This document shows, in pieces, positions 16,672 to 25,142 of a stretch of 60,877 nucleotides of DNA. Each line of letters opens with the position of its first letter. Position 1 is the first letter of the stretch. The DNA comes from Opitutales bacterium (GTDB taxonomy: Bacteria; Verrucomicrobiota; Verrucomicrobiia; Opitutales; Oceanipulchritudinaceae): the NCBI GenBank assembly GCA_020831525.1, contig JAFIGH010000019.1, positions 1 to 60,877 of the forward strand, given 5' to 3'. A program made the position numbers and the translations under genes. A model generated the notes under the pieces. It saw only the letters and a program-made list of their open reading frames with translations, ran no database searches and had not been told where the DNA came from.

Positions 16672-18273
16672 TCAACCGGACCCCGATAGTTCCTTGTGCG
16701 CGCGCGTTTGCCACAACCAGAGGCGCGCTTGAAAGTAGAGAGTAAGGGCAAGCATGGCAATAAGGCCGAACATGCGGGCTTGCGCCAGCCGGGCCAGGTC
16801 CTCGGCCGCCTCTCCGGTGACGAGGGCGAGGGGGGCCGTGCCCCCGAGAATTGTCAGGCCCCATGGCGAGAGGGCGAAGAGGAAGTAGGCCGCCGTGCGG
16901 AGTTCGAGCGAAGCCGCCGTGAGAACAAGCCCGAGGAGGATGGGAGCGATCCACACGAGCAACCCGAGGAGCAGCTGGTTCTTGTCGCCGAGGTATTCCC
17001 GCGTGCTGTGAAAATAGACCAGCGTGAGCCCGCAAACCAGGGGCAGGAACCAGAGGGGCACAGCGGAAAAATCGAAATCGAGGGCACTCCCTCCCATGCG
17101 GCCGTAGAGGGTTCGCTGCATGAAATACAGGACCCCCGCCAAAACGACCGCAAAGGCGACGGTGCAGGCGCGGGCCGAGGTCTCGTCATACCACCATGGC
17201 AGGCGGGTCCAGCCGAACTTCCGCTGCCGGAGGAGCCCGCGCCGGAAATCCATGCGCTCGGGGCAAATCACCCGCAGGATCAACAAACCGGCAAAAAGCC
17301 CGAGGAGACCGAAGACCAATGGTACCGCAACCAGGGCGGCGATGTCGCCCGCCGGTCCGGACTCGCCGATCGTCGTGACGCGCGGCCAGAGATTGCCGAG
17401 CGCCGTGAAGATCACCGCGAAAAACGCCACCGATCCGCTGATCTTCCCGAGGGCGGGTGCGCTTTCGCGGTTCCATTTCCGCTCGATCATCCGGTAGAAC
17501 AGGGCAATGAGCGCTCCCTGCAAAATAAGGGCGAAAACCGCCGAACTGATCCCCCACTGGAAGAACGGCACATCGCGGTCACCGAGGCGCGCGAGGAGTT
17601 CGGGGTAGGCCTCGACCCCTCCCCGCAGCAGCGGCAAAATGAACTGGGCCAGCGCCGGACGCACGGTGAGGTACTCAAAAAAGACGATCCCGAGGTGTGA
17701 GAGCTGGGGAAGAAATAAATACAAAACGAGGACCATGCCCTGCGTGATGCGTGCCGCCCAGCGCCACCGCCGCGTGATCATGGCGGCGGCGAAACCCGTC
17801 ATGTGGTAGAGCCAGACTCCGCTGAAGAAGAGCAGGTAAAACGGAGCCCATGCGCCAAACGGCACCGCTCCGCGGATGAGCGCGTAGGCGAGAAAGGGCA
17901 GTGTGACGGCAAACATGGCATACTCGCGGACGGGCAGACCAAAAAGATAGCCGAGCACCTTCTTCCACGCGGGCATAGGGGTCATGCGCTGGTAGTCGAG
18001 TACTCCGTCGAGCTTTTCCTGGGTAATGCCCGAAGCGACCGCTCCCGTGCCCATGAGCATGAGGAGGATGCCTTGAATGAAGATCAGGGGGATGAGCGTT
18101 CCCCGCGCCGCCGCCACCGTATCCAGATCGGCCTGCTCGCGGGCGAGGAGGAACGTCATGAAAAACGCGAAGCTCACCACAATGAGGGTGGCGAGGAGGC
18201 GGAAAATAAGCGGCCGCGGGCGCAGGCGGGCGCTCGCGTAGCGCAGGATGAGCGGATTGAGGCGGGTCTTCAT
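16672..18273 (-). CDS. ABC exporter membrane subunit
   Basis: A 533-residue integral membrane protein with about a dozen hydrophobic segments, for example LLATLIVVSFAFFMTFLLA, LIPLIFIQGILLMLMGTGAV, MFAVTLPFLAYALIRGAV and LVAVPLVFGLLGLFAGLLIL. The region VASGITQEKLDGVLDYQRMT, with its 'EK..G..d.lr.TP' character, is typical of ABC-2 type permeases. The start overlaps the stop of the ATP-binding gene by 4 bases (ATGA), so translation is coupled. With that partner it forms a two-gene export system; the substrate is unknown. Confidence 0.85.
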   Translation of the reverse strand: MKTRLNPLILRYASARLRPRPLIFRLLATLIVVSFAFFMTFLLAREQADLDTVAAARGTLIPLIFIQGILLMLMGTGAVASGITQEKLDGVLDYQRMTPMPAWKKVLGYLFGLPVREYAMFAVTLPFLAYALIRGAVPFGAWAPFYLLFFSGVWLYHMTGFAAAMITRRWRWAARITQGMVLVLYLFLPQLSHLGIVFFEYLTVRPALAQFILPLLRGGVEAYPELLARLGDRDVPFFQWGISSAVFALILQGALIALFYRMIERKWNRESAPALGKISGSVAFFAVIFTALGNLWPRVTTIGESGPAGDIAALVAVPLVFGLLGLFAGLLILRVICPERMDFRRGLLRQRKFGWTRLPWWYDETSARACTVAFAVVLAGVLYFMQRTLYGRMGGSALDFDFSAVPLWFLPLVCGLTLVYFHSTREYLGDKNQLLLGLLVWIAPILLGLVLTAASLELRTAAYFLFALSPWGLTILGGTAPLALVTGEAAEDLARLAQARMFGLIAMLALTLYFQARLWLWQTRAHKELSGSG

Positions 18274-19214
18274 TTCGGTGTCGCCTCTCCGTCGAGTTCG
18301 CGCAGAAGCTCTTCGAGGCCGCTGCGTTTCGGTTCGAAAGCGCGGAGGCGATGGCCCGCTTGAACGATGGCTGCAAGGAGGTCGGCAAGGGCCTCGTCCG
18401 TGCCCGCGAATGTGCCTTCGATTTCCCCCTCTCCGCTCTTGATGTAATTCAGGTGCCCCCCGCTTTCCAGAAACGCGGCAAGGGGTGCGGGGTCGCCAAG
18501 GGGCTCAAGGCGAAGCAGGCGTTCGGCGGAATGCGCCCGGTTGAGAATGGAGCGCACCGACCCGCTCATGCGCAGTTCACCCCGGTGGAGGACGGCCAGA
18601 TCCGTGCACATTTCCGCGAGTTCGCTGAGGATGTGCGAGGAAACGAGGATGGTGCACCCTCCTTTCCTCAGGTCTTCCAGAGTGGCGCGCAGATCGAGTC
18701 GGGCGATGGGATCCATCCCGCTCGCTGGCTCGTCGAGGAGAAGGACGGAGGGCCGGTGCAAGAGAGTCTTGGCGAGGACAACGCGCTGTGTCATCCCCCG
18801 CGAAAGCGTCGAGGCCAGCTTGTCCGCTGCCTCCGTCATGCGCACGTGCGCAAGGACTTCCTCGACGCGGGGCCGCCGCTCGTCCTCGGGAAGCGCATAC
18901 ATGCCCGCGAAAAAAAACAAAAACTCGCGCACCGTGAGATCGGGAATCACGGGGGCAAGGTCCGGCATGTAGCCGATCAACCGAAAAGCCGCATGCGGTT
19001 CCTCCCGCAGATCCACCCCGCCGAGGCGGATCTCGCCGAACGTCGGGTCCAGCAATCCCGCAAGGGCGCGGATGGTACTCGTCTTGCCGGCCCCGTTGGG
19101 CCCCACAAGACCGTAGATGGATCCGGTCGGGATGCGCAGGGAAAGGCTCTCCACGGCGGTGAAATCGCCGTAGTCGATGCGCAGGTCGGTTGTCTCGATG
19201 GCGTATTCGGGCAT
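18270..19214 (-). CDS. ABC transporter ATP-binding protein
   Basis: A 314-residue ATPase that powers the permease encoded immediately downstream. Visible motifs: Walker A GPNGAGKTST, Q-loop replaced by GYMPDLAP, signature LSRGMTQRV, Walker B VLLLDEPASGMDP, switch VSSHILSEL. A C-terminal region of about 90 residues follows the core, as in ABC-2 exporters of the CcmA class. The ATG at 19214 (MPEYAIETTDLRIDYG) is preferred over an upstream TTG at 19250. The signature Ser-Arg-Gly-Met instead of SGGQ is common in this subfamily. Confidence 0.93.
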   Translation of the reverse strand: MPEYAIETTDLRIDYGDFTAVESLSLRIPTGSIYGLVGPNGAGKTSTIRALAGLLDPTFGEIRLGGVDLREEPHAAFRLIGYMPDLAPVIPDLTVREFLFFFAGMYALPEDERRPRVEEVLAHVRMTEAADKLASTLSRGMTQRVVLAKTLLHRPSVLLLDEPASGMDPIARLDLRATLEDLRKGGCTILVSSHILSELAEMCTDLAVLHRGELRMSGSVRSILNRAHSAERLLRLEPLGDPAPLAAFLESGGHLNYIKSGEGEIEGTFAGTDEALADLLAAIVQAGHRLRAFEPKRSGLEELLRELDGEATPK

Positions 19215-19282
19215 TTGCGGTCGGGAGGTGTTTGTCGTCTTTCGCGGCAATAGCGCGTGGGGCGGCGCATAGTTGTGCCGGA

Positions 19283-20116
19283 TTATGTTACCGCACCGGA
19301 AAGGTTGTTGAGGCGCAGTGTATAGAGGTTCTCCGCTTCAATCCGATCCGCTTCACTCAGCATTTCATCCAAGTCATCGTGCACGTGAATAAACCTTCCA
19401 TTCAATGCCGTGCCTCTACTTGTGGCCAACCGTACGACGAGCGATGCGGCTGCTTCCGGGCGCGACCATTCGCTCTCGGGAATCGACTGGAGACCGTCGA
19501 CCGCTTCGGTCATGGCGGTGCGGACCAAACCCGGACTGATTGTGAAGACCCGGACGTCATATTTCTCAGTGGTCGCGGCAAGGGTATCGGTGAAGCGCAC
19601 AAGCGCGGCCTTGCTCGTCGGGTACGCACCGCCCACGAGGGACGCATCGGTTGAGGCGCGGATCCCGGCGTAGCTGCCTACGTTGACGATGGTTCCCGAC
19701 CGGCGCCGGATCATCGACGGCAACGCCGCCCTGGCAAACAGCATAGGCCCGCGCAAGTTGACCTCAACCGCCCGCCACCAATCGTCAGGATCGGCTTCCC
19801 AAAGGGGCAGATTCGGACCTCCCGTTCCGGCGTTGTTGACGAGTATATCAATCGGCCCGAGAACATTCTCGGTTTCGGCGGTGACTGACTCGACAGCGGC
19901 GCGGTCCGCCACGTCGGCGCCCAGGCCGATGGCACGACCGCCCTTGCCGTTGACCAACGCCGCCGTTTCACCGACCTCGGCCCGGCTGCGGGCGACTGCC
20001 GCCACCGCGGCGCCTGCGTCCGCGAGTGCGAATGCTATCGCACGTCCGATGCCGCGCCCCGCGCCGGTGACGAGCGCTGTCCGGCCACTCAAGGGAAGTA
20101 TGGTGTTATCGGACAT
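19283..20116 (-). CDS. short-chain dehydrogenase/reductase
   Basis: A 277-residue classical SDR oxidoreductase. The NAD(P)-binding motif TGAGRGIG is at residues 18-25, the NNAG motif lies in LVNNAGTGGPN, and the catalytic Ser-Tyr-Lys is seen in VNVGSYAG and YPTSKAAL. The cofactor-specificity region (VARSRAEVGE) suggests NADP(H). The substrate is not deducible. A good ribosome site (AAAGGA, 4-nt spacing) precedes ATG 20116. The gene stands alone. Confidence 0.9.
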   Translation of the reverse strand: MSDNTILPLSGRTALVTGAGRGIGRAIAFALADAGAAVAAVARSRAEVGETAALVNGKGGRAIGLGADVADRAAVESVTAETENVLGPIDILVNNAGTGGPNLPLWEADPDDWWRAVEVNLRGPMLFARAALPSMIRRRSGTIVNVGSYAGIRASTDASLVGGAYPTSKAALVRFTDTLAATTEKYDVRVFTISPGLVRTAMTEAVDGLQSIPESEWSRPEAAASLVVRLATSRGTALNGRFIHVHDDLDEMLSEADRIEAENLYTLRLNNLSGAVT

Positions 20117-20563
20117 GTTGTCCTTTCATTAACGGTTGAACACGTGGGTGCGCTGCAGGAGCCATGCCGAACGAAAGGGATCGACCGGCAACGCCGTCTC
20201 TTGTGCCGGCCGCGACCTGTCCCGAAGTGGTCCCCTGCATGCACTTCCGCCGTCCGGCATCGCATCTGTCATACGCTCGAATCAACAAGAATCACTGGTC
20301 CATGGCAAACGCTTTCGGACCCTCGGCATCCTCGTAGCGACGTAGCCCCGCCCCTGTCCGCCCCGTACAATATGGAAGGGCGCCTCTCCCCTTTCCGCTG
20401 CGGTTGAAAAGCCCCAAGCGCTTGGTACCGAACGCCTCGCGTAACCGCCCAGAGCCGGTCTGCATACCTGTGGCGTAAGTGCTTGTTGACAGAGTTGCGG
20501 AAGCGGGGCCGGATTATACGGGCTCGCTCTGTAGTTGCATTCTCACGACAATGGAACCCGCTC
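20117..20563. other. intergenic region, no gene seen
   Basis: 447 bp upstream of the SDR gene and downstream of the cytochrome-type gene, both leftward. No homologous frame or strong hairpin with U-tract is visible. A TATAAT on the minus strand (20513-20518) has no matching -35. Confidence 0.45.
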
Positions 20564-22012
20564 TCAGTCGAAGCCGTAGCGCTTGCGCTGCGCGGGGGTG
20601 AGGCGGCGCACGGCGGCGCGCATGGCCTCTTCCATGGCTTCGGTGAGGGTGCCGTAATCGCCGAGGTCGAGGGGAATGCAATCAAGGTGGACTTCGGCCA
20701 TTTCGTTGCTGGAGTCGGGGCCGAAGGTGACGTGGCGCGGCGGATCGTGGGGATTCGCCGGGTTTTCGGCGGAGTTGTCGAAGATCCATTCCGCTTCAAT
20801 AACGGTCCCGGCGGGAAGAAAGACCGGCTCCTCGTAGTGCCAGCGGTCTTGCCAGTTGAAGTTCCAGCGGCGTATTTCGAGAAGGCGGGTTGCTTCTCCG
20901 CCGTCCCGCGGGATGGCGCGCACGCGCACGCTGCGGCCGAGGTAGTGCATGTGCGGGGTGGCGGCGAGGACGAAGACGTCGGCGGGCAGCCGATAGCGGT
21001 CGGTCACACGGTGGCGCGCCGCGCCGGGCGGGATTTCGATGTCAAAGGTGCCGAGGCGGACGGGAGCGGTGACCCGGCGCACGGGTTCGCGGCTCAGGTG
21101 GATGCCGACGCTCGTGCGGTCGGTTTCCGGTTTTCCGGTGGGGCTGTAGTGGATGTGGATGACAATGTCGCCCTTGAGGTCGAGTGTATCGGCAACGCCG
21201 GGAGGCCACCGCTTCGGCGTGCTGCCCGGTGTGTAGGCGCCGAGAAATCCGCTCGGCTCGAACCCCGGATCGCCGAAACGTTCATAGCCGTAGTCCGGGT
21301 CGGCCCGGGCGAGACGGCGCGCCTTCCCGGTGGAGTCGACGAAGACGAGGGCGTGGTGCACCGTCTCCCGGTTGCCGGGGCGCACCTCGGCGGCGGCCAC
21401 GCCGACAAAATCCGACCCCGGGATGCGCGCCGTGGCGACGAGATTCCGCGGCAGTTTTTCCGCGTCGAAGGGCAGGACGAAGGCGCGGTAGATATCGCGG
21501 TTGACCGCCGGGATTTCGAAGGCTTCCTCCATCTCAAGCACGATGTCCGGCTCGCCGAGGACCCACCCGGACACCTCTTCCGGCGCCGGAATGGCCACAC
21601 CGCCTTTGTCGCCCGCGGGCGCTCCGGCCTCCGCCCACGCCCGGAGACGCTCCAATTCTTCGGCGGACAGACGGCGCTCCCCGGCAAAGGCATGGTCGCC
21701 CGCATCGGGAAGCCACGGCGGCATGTGCCCGCTTTCAACGGCCTCGACAAGGAATTCCGCCCGCTGCGCGGCATCGCTGTGGCGCAGGAGGGAAAACGGC
21801 GCAGCCTGTCCCGGCCGGTGGCAGTCAATGCAGTGGCGCTTCATGATCGCGGCGATCCCGCCGTCCCAAGTGAGGGTTTCCGGCGCGGGATCCTTTTCGG
21901 CGTTGGCGGCGACGCCGGTGAGAAAGGCGCAGAACGCCGGCGCAGTGAGGCGGCGAAGGGAAAGACGGGTTTTGCGGAGGAGGCGCATGCGCAGGAAAAT
22001 ACGGATACGCAT
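20564..22012 (-). CDS. c-type heme and copper-monooxygenase-like exported protein
   Basis: The 482-residue product starts with a basic, then hydrophobic leader. A single c-heme motif HCIDCHRPG (C61-x-x-C64-H65) is followed by the block SGHMPPWLPDA common in planctomycete/verrucomicrobial cytochromes. The C-terminal 300 residues resemble a peptidylglycine/ascorbate-dependent copper monooxygenase domain, with TPHMHYLGRSVRV (HxH) and a Met-containing block SSNEMAEVHLD. The reaction is unknown; electron transfer in the periplasm is inferred. The ATG at 22012 overlaps the stop of the redoxin gene (TGATG), so the two are coupled. Confidence 0.8.
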   Translation of the reverse strand: MRIRIFLRMRLLRKTRLSLRRLTAPAFCAFLTGVAANAEKDPAPETLTWDGGIAAIMKRHCIDCHRPGQAAPFSLLRHSDAAQRAEFLVEAVESGHMPPWLPDAGDHAFAGERRLSAEELERLRAWAEAGAPAGDKGGVAIPAPEEVSGWVLGEPDIVLEMEEAFEIPAVNRDIYRAFVLPFDAEKLPRNLVATARIPGSDFVGVAAAEVRPGNRETVHHALVFVDSTGKARRLARADPDYGYERFGDPGFEPSGFLGAYTPGSTPKRWPPGVADTLDLKGDIVIHIHYSPTGKPETDRTSVGIHLSREPVRRVTAPVRLGTFDIEIPPGAARHRVTDRYRLPADVFVLAATPHMHYLGRSVRVRAIPRDGGEATRLLEIRRWNFNWQDRWHYEEPVFLPAGTVIEAEWIFDNSAENPANPHDPPRHVTFGPDSSNEMAEVHLDCIPLDLGDYGTLTEAMEEAMRAAVRRLTPAQRKRYGFD

Positions 22013-22602
22013 CAACGGGTTTCGCCGGCGACTTCCGGAATCGGGCAACCGAAGCCCGGCTCGTCGGCGGCACGGGGAGCGTCGCCCGCCGCCAGCGCCT
22101 CCATCGCTTCTTCGAGGTCGCGGCGGGTGGGGGCGGGGCGGCTTTGCCCGAACCCGCCGAAGCGGTCGTCCACGCTTCCACGGTAGTGGACCTTGCCGCT
22201 GCGGTCGACGATGACGGCTTCGGGGGTGACGCGCGCGCCGGTAAAGCGCACGAGGGCGCGGTCATCGTCCCGCCAGAACGGAAAGCCGAGCCCGTACTCC
22301 GCGGCATGGGCGTGCAGGGCCTCCTCCCCGGCATCGATGTCGACGTAAACGCCGTGCAGGGAAAAATCCCGCCCGCTGTATTCGCGGTGCAGCCGGTTCA
22401 GCTCCGGGGCGCTGCGGTTGGCCACGGGACACTCCCGCGCGATAAAGACAAATACGGTCCACGGAGTATCCGCCAACTCCGCCGCGTGCACGGGATTTCC
22501 GCCGATGTCGCTTATGCGCACCTCACTCCATGCCGCCGCATGCAACGTCTGCGGCGCGGTGCCGAGGGCGAGGGCGGCGAGGAGGAGGGGAACAGTTCGC
22601 AT
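22012..22602 (-). CDS. exported redoxin (AhpC/TSA-like)
   Basis: A 196-residue thioredoxin-fold protein with a signal peptide (VPLLLAALALGTAPQTLHA). The active-site region is FIARECPVANRSAPELNRL, with one Cys in an ECPV setting typical of the redoxin family that accompanies verrucomicrobial copper/cytochrome proteins. Further blocks are VYVDIDAGEEAL, FPFWRDDDRALVRFTGARVT and EAVIVDRSGKVHYRGSVDD. Only one conserved Cys is visible at the active site, so it is not a standard CxxC reductase. It is coupled to the heme/copper gene downstream and probably works with it. Confidence 0.85.
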   Translation of the reverse strand: MRTVPLLLAALALGTAPQTLHAAAWSEVRISDIGGNPVHAAELADTPWTVFVFIARECPVANRSAPELNRLHREYSGRDFSLHGVYVDIDAGEEALHAHAAEYGLGFPFWRDDDRALVRFTGARVTPEAVIVDRSGKVHYRGSVDDRFGGFGQSRPAPTRRDLEEAMEALAAGDAPRAADEPGFGCPIPEVAGETR

Positions 22603-22692
22603 GATCGGAAGGGGCGGGAAATGCTGCGGGTAACACTGCGAAAGCGTTGTTGCGGAGCGCCCCGCTGTCAAGGGCACCCCCCGCAAGTCCGT

Positions 22693-23040
22693 TCAGCCGG
22701 TGAGCGGAATTGCCCGCAGGCTCTCCCGCACCGACGCCCAGAACCCGGTCGGCTCCTTGATCAGCCGGTCAAACTCCCCCGGCGTATAGACGAGCAGGTC
22801 GAGGCGCGGATAGAGGTCGTAGAGATCGTCGAAGAGCCTCGGTCGCTCGACAAACGGCCGGTCCGTCTCCGCGACGAGAATCAGGTCGACGTCACTCCCC
22901 GGGCGAAACGCCGCCGTCCCGTAGCTGCCGAAAACATACGCCCGCCGCACCCGCCCGCGTACCCGCCCGGCGACCTCCGTAAGAAATCCCTCCGGCGGCG
23001 TGTTGAACCGGTTCCGCTCCGGCCAGATGACCGCGCTCAT
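22693..23040 (-). CDS. mntA: MNT-type nucleotidyltransferase antitoxin
   Basis: A 115-residue minimal nucleotidyltransferase with the polymerase-beta motif GSYGTAAFRPGSDVDLIL (G38-S39, D50, D52) and a third acidic site in RLDLLVYTPGE. It overlaps the upstream HEPN gene by 4 bases (ATGA), the standard HEPN-MNT arrangement. In characterised pairs MntA modifies the HEPN ribonuclease with AMP to silence it. Activity here is inferred from the intact motifs. Confidence 0.85.
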   Translation of the reverse strand: MSAVIWPERNRFNTPPEGFLTEVAGRVRGRVRRAYVFGSYGTAAFRPGSDVDLILVAETDRPFVERPRLFDDLYDLYPRLDLLVYTPGEFDRLIKEPTGFWASVRESLRAIPLTG

Positions 23041-23432
23041 GTCTCCGCCTCCCCGGTCTCGTTTTCCGCGCTCCGCAGAAAGAGCGCGGCGAGCTTGAGC
23101 GCTTCCTCCGCCTGCTCCCGCGAGAAAAACTCGAAAGGGGCGCCGTCCGGCTGCGCATCGGGATAACGCGTGGGGATGTAATACTGGTCGAGGCGCCGCG
23201 CGGCGGATTTCAGCTCACCGTTGACGGCGAGTTCGCGCGCCACGCTAAGGACCGAGTGCCCCTTGACCAATGCCGCGCCGCGGAAGTAGGCGATCGCTTT
23301 GAGCGACTTTTCCGCCACCTGCTGGGCGATGAAGCAGGCCTGCGCGTGAAAGCCCGCCGCGGTGGTGGCTTCTCCCCACGCCAGATCGTTCTTCGCCTGG
23401 GCCAGCCAGTCCCTTGACCGGTTTGCACTCAT
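23037..23432 (-). CDS. hepT: HEPN-domain toxin of a HEPN-MNT pair
   Basis: A 131-residue helical HEPN protein. The typical block AQACFIAQQVAEKSLKAIAY is followed by FRGAALVKGHSVLSV. In many HEPN ribonucleases the catalytic motif is R-x4-6-H. Here the nearest spacing is R51-x7-H59, so catalytic activity is uncertain. The partner MNT antitoxin overlaps its stop. The ATG at 23432 is used because the upstream in-frame start (23477) adds unrelated residues. Confidence 0.85.
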   Translation of the reverse strand: MSANRSRDWLAQAKNDLAWGEATTAAGFHAQACFIAQQVAEKSLKAIAYFRGAALVKGHSVLSVARELAVNGELKSAARRLDQYYIPTRYPDAQPDGAPFEFFSREQAEEALKLAALFLRSAENETGEAET

Positions 23433-23473
23433 CTTTGACGCACAGTGCCGCCCCGCCCCGGTAGAGACAAGCA

Positions 23474-23650
23474 TCAAGCGACGGTTCGCTCCCGGAGCCG
23501 CTCCCAGTCGGCGTCGTTCAGACCGTGGAGGCGTTGCACGGACGTTACCGCCAGCTTGCGGCCGCCGGTCTCCGCCGCCCGGAGAAGGGCTTTTCGCAGG
23601 GCCGTATTGACCCGGTTGCCACTCCGGGATGCGGAGGCTTCGCCCTTCAC
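23474..23650 (-). CDS. possible small coupled ORF
   Basis: A GTG codon overlaps the stop of the lipoprotein gene by 4 bases (GTGA), opening a 58-codon frame: VNTALRKALLRAAETGGRK, then LAVTSVQRLHGLNDADWERL. Codon use is GC3-rich like its neighbours and the product is basic and helical. It ends 41 bp before the HEPN toxin gene. It might be a real small protein or chance. I know no homologue. Confidence 0.35.
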   Translation of the reverse strand: MKGEASASRSGNRVNTALRKALLRAAETGGRKLAVTSVQRLHGLNDADWERLRERTVA

Positions 23651-24765
23651 CGCGAGATGGGCAGGGTGAGCACGGGGGTGAGGGCGCGGGAATCGCCGGA
23701 CTGTATGGCGAAGAGGAGGTCGAGCATGAAGAAGGTGGATTTGGAGTCGAGGTCGGCGTCGTCGATGTAGTACCAGCCGCCGCGGTAGCGGGTTTTGAGG
23801 TAGGCGTTGCGCGGTGTGGTGTCGGCGCGGCGGACGCGGAAGAGGTTTTCGAAGACGGGCTCCCAGGAGAAGGGAGTGCCGTCGGGGCGGACGGTGGTCG
23901 TGACGGTGCCCGCGGCTTTGGCGGAGGGCGGGACCTCGACGGCCTGCGAGAAGTAGAAGAGCACGCCGAGAAGGGAGCGTGTGCTCACGGCGATGGAGCG
24001 GTCGTCGATCTGTGTGAGACCGGGCACGATAGGGAAGACGTCGAGCGACGGGTCGAGACCGAGCGACGCTTTGAAATGGAGGGCTTCCGGGGAATCGCGC
24101 CACTCCGGGTCGATGACGAGTTTGGCCCCGCCGTTTTCCTCGCCCGCGACGGGGAGAAGGTAGACGGCGTCGGCCTGTTGCAGGCGCCGCAGGGAGGTGG
24201 CCATGGTGCGGAAGTTCTCGAACTCGGGGGCTTCGACGGGGGTGGGGCCGGAGGCGGTGGGGGCGTTGCGCAGGCGGTTCATGCGCTGCACGCAGGCGCG
24301 GAAGATGCGCTCGGCGCTCCAACCCGACTGGCTCAGGTAGACGAGGGCCTCGGGCGGCAGGGGCGAGAGGAGATTTTTGGCGAAGCGGTCGCCCTGCATG
24401 GGCACGTAGGTCACGGTGGGGCGCTCGCTGATGCTGAGGTTCGGGCGCAGAAGGAGGGCGTTGTTGGCGGCGCCTTCACGGATCTGGCCCTCCGCGCCGA
24501 GACCGGCGACGCGGTCGTAGGCCGTCGAGATGCTTGTGATCTCGAGAAATGTCGGCGTGTCGCGGTAGCGCAGGCGCACGATGTTGAGGAGCAGTTGCTC
24601 GTCGCCCACGGTGCTGACGGTCTCATTGTAGGGCTGCGCGGCGGTGCGCATGGCGCGCGGGCCCATGAGGTTGCAGCCGGTGACGAGGAGAATGGTGCCG
24701 AGGCCAAGGAGGACGGCGGAAAAGCGGCGGTGCACGGCGGCCGGTGGATCGGTCTCTCTATGCAT
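23647..24765 (-). CDS. uncharacterised lipoprotein
   Basis: A 372-residue predicted lipoprotein with a signal (FSAVLLGLGTILL) and lipobox VTGC. The region after it, YNETVSTVGDEQLLLNIVRL and RYRDTPTFLEITSIS, is a conserved block of an uncharacterised family I have seen in various Gram-negative bacteria. The middle is variable; the end has TRYRGGWYYIDDADLDSKS and a hydrophobic stretch FFMLDLLFAIQSGD. No catalytic motif is apparent. It heads a leftward run that leads into the HEPN-MNT pair. Confidence 0.7.
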   Translation of the reverse strand: MHRETDPPAAVHRRFSAVLLGLGTILLVTGCNLMGPRAMRTAAQPYNETVSTVGDEQLLLNIVRLRYRDTPTFLEITSISTAYDRVAGLGAEGQIREGAANNALLLRPNLSISERPTVTYVPMQGDRFAKNLLSPLPPEALVYLSQSGWSAERIFRACVQRMNRLRNAPTASGPTPVEAPEFENFRTMATSLRRLQQADAVYLLPVAGEENGGAKLVIDPEWRDSPEALHFKASLGLDPSLDVFPIVPGLTQIDDRSIAVSTRSLLGVLFYFSQAVEVPPSAKAAGTVTTTVRPDGTPFSWEPVFENLFRVRRADTTPRNAYLKTRYRGGWYYIDDADLDSKSTFFMLDLLFAIQSGDSRALTPVLTLPISR

Positions 24766-25142
24766 GGCGTGGAAGTGTGGGTGCGGCCCGCCCCGGTTCA
24801 AGACCTTCTTCGAGTCGTGGATCACGCCGAAATCGTTTGACCGGGGAGGGGGTTGGTGTAGCGTTCTTGTATCCCTCTGTGGTGTGCGTGGGATTTTCAC
24901 GCGCTCTTCCCTGATACTTCATCAACGGGAGTTCGGAAGTCGGGGTGGCTGTCAAGCCGTCGACCGGAAGACAAAAGCCCCGGCGAGAACACCCACCTAT
25001 CCGAAACATAGGATAAGAGCTTGAATTTCCACCACGGCACCGGCGGAGGGTTTTTTTGTAAGGCCCGCGGGCAGCGGCGGCACCGGGGGAGTTTTCGCGG
25101 TCGCGGCGCGGAGAACTTGCGCCTTGTCCGCAGTCGGGTTGA
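24766..25142. other. divergent intergenic region
   Basis: 377 bp between the leftward lipoprotein gene and rightward kdsD; it should hold both promoters. A short TATCC / GGATA inverted repeat around 24998-25015 and a T7 run near 25050 are visible, but no clear promoter pair or riboswitch. Confidence 0.4.

Noticed and set aside
24998-25060. Hairpin and T-run upstream of kdsD as a riboswitch or attenuator
   Set aside because: The stem is only five base pairs and the T-run is not adjacent to it.
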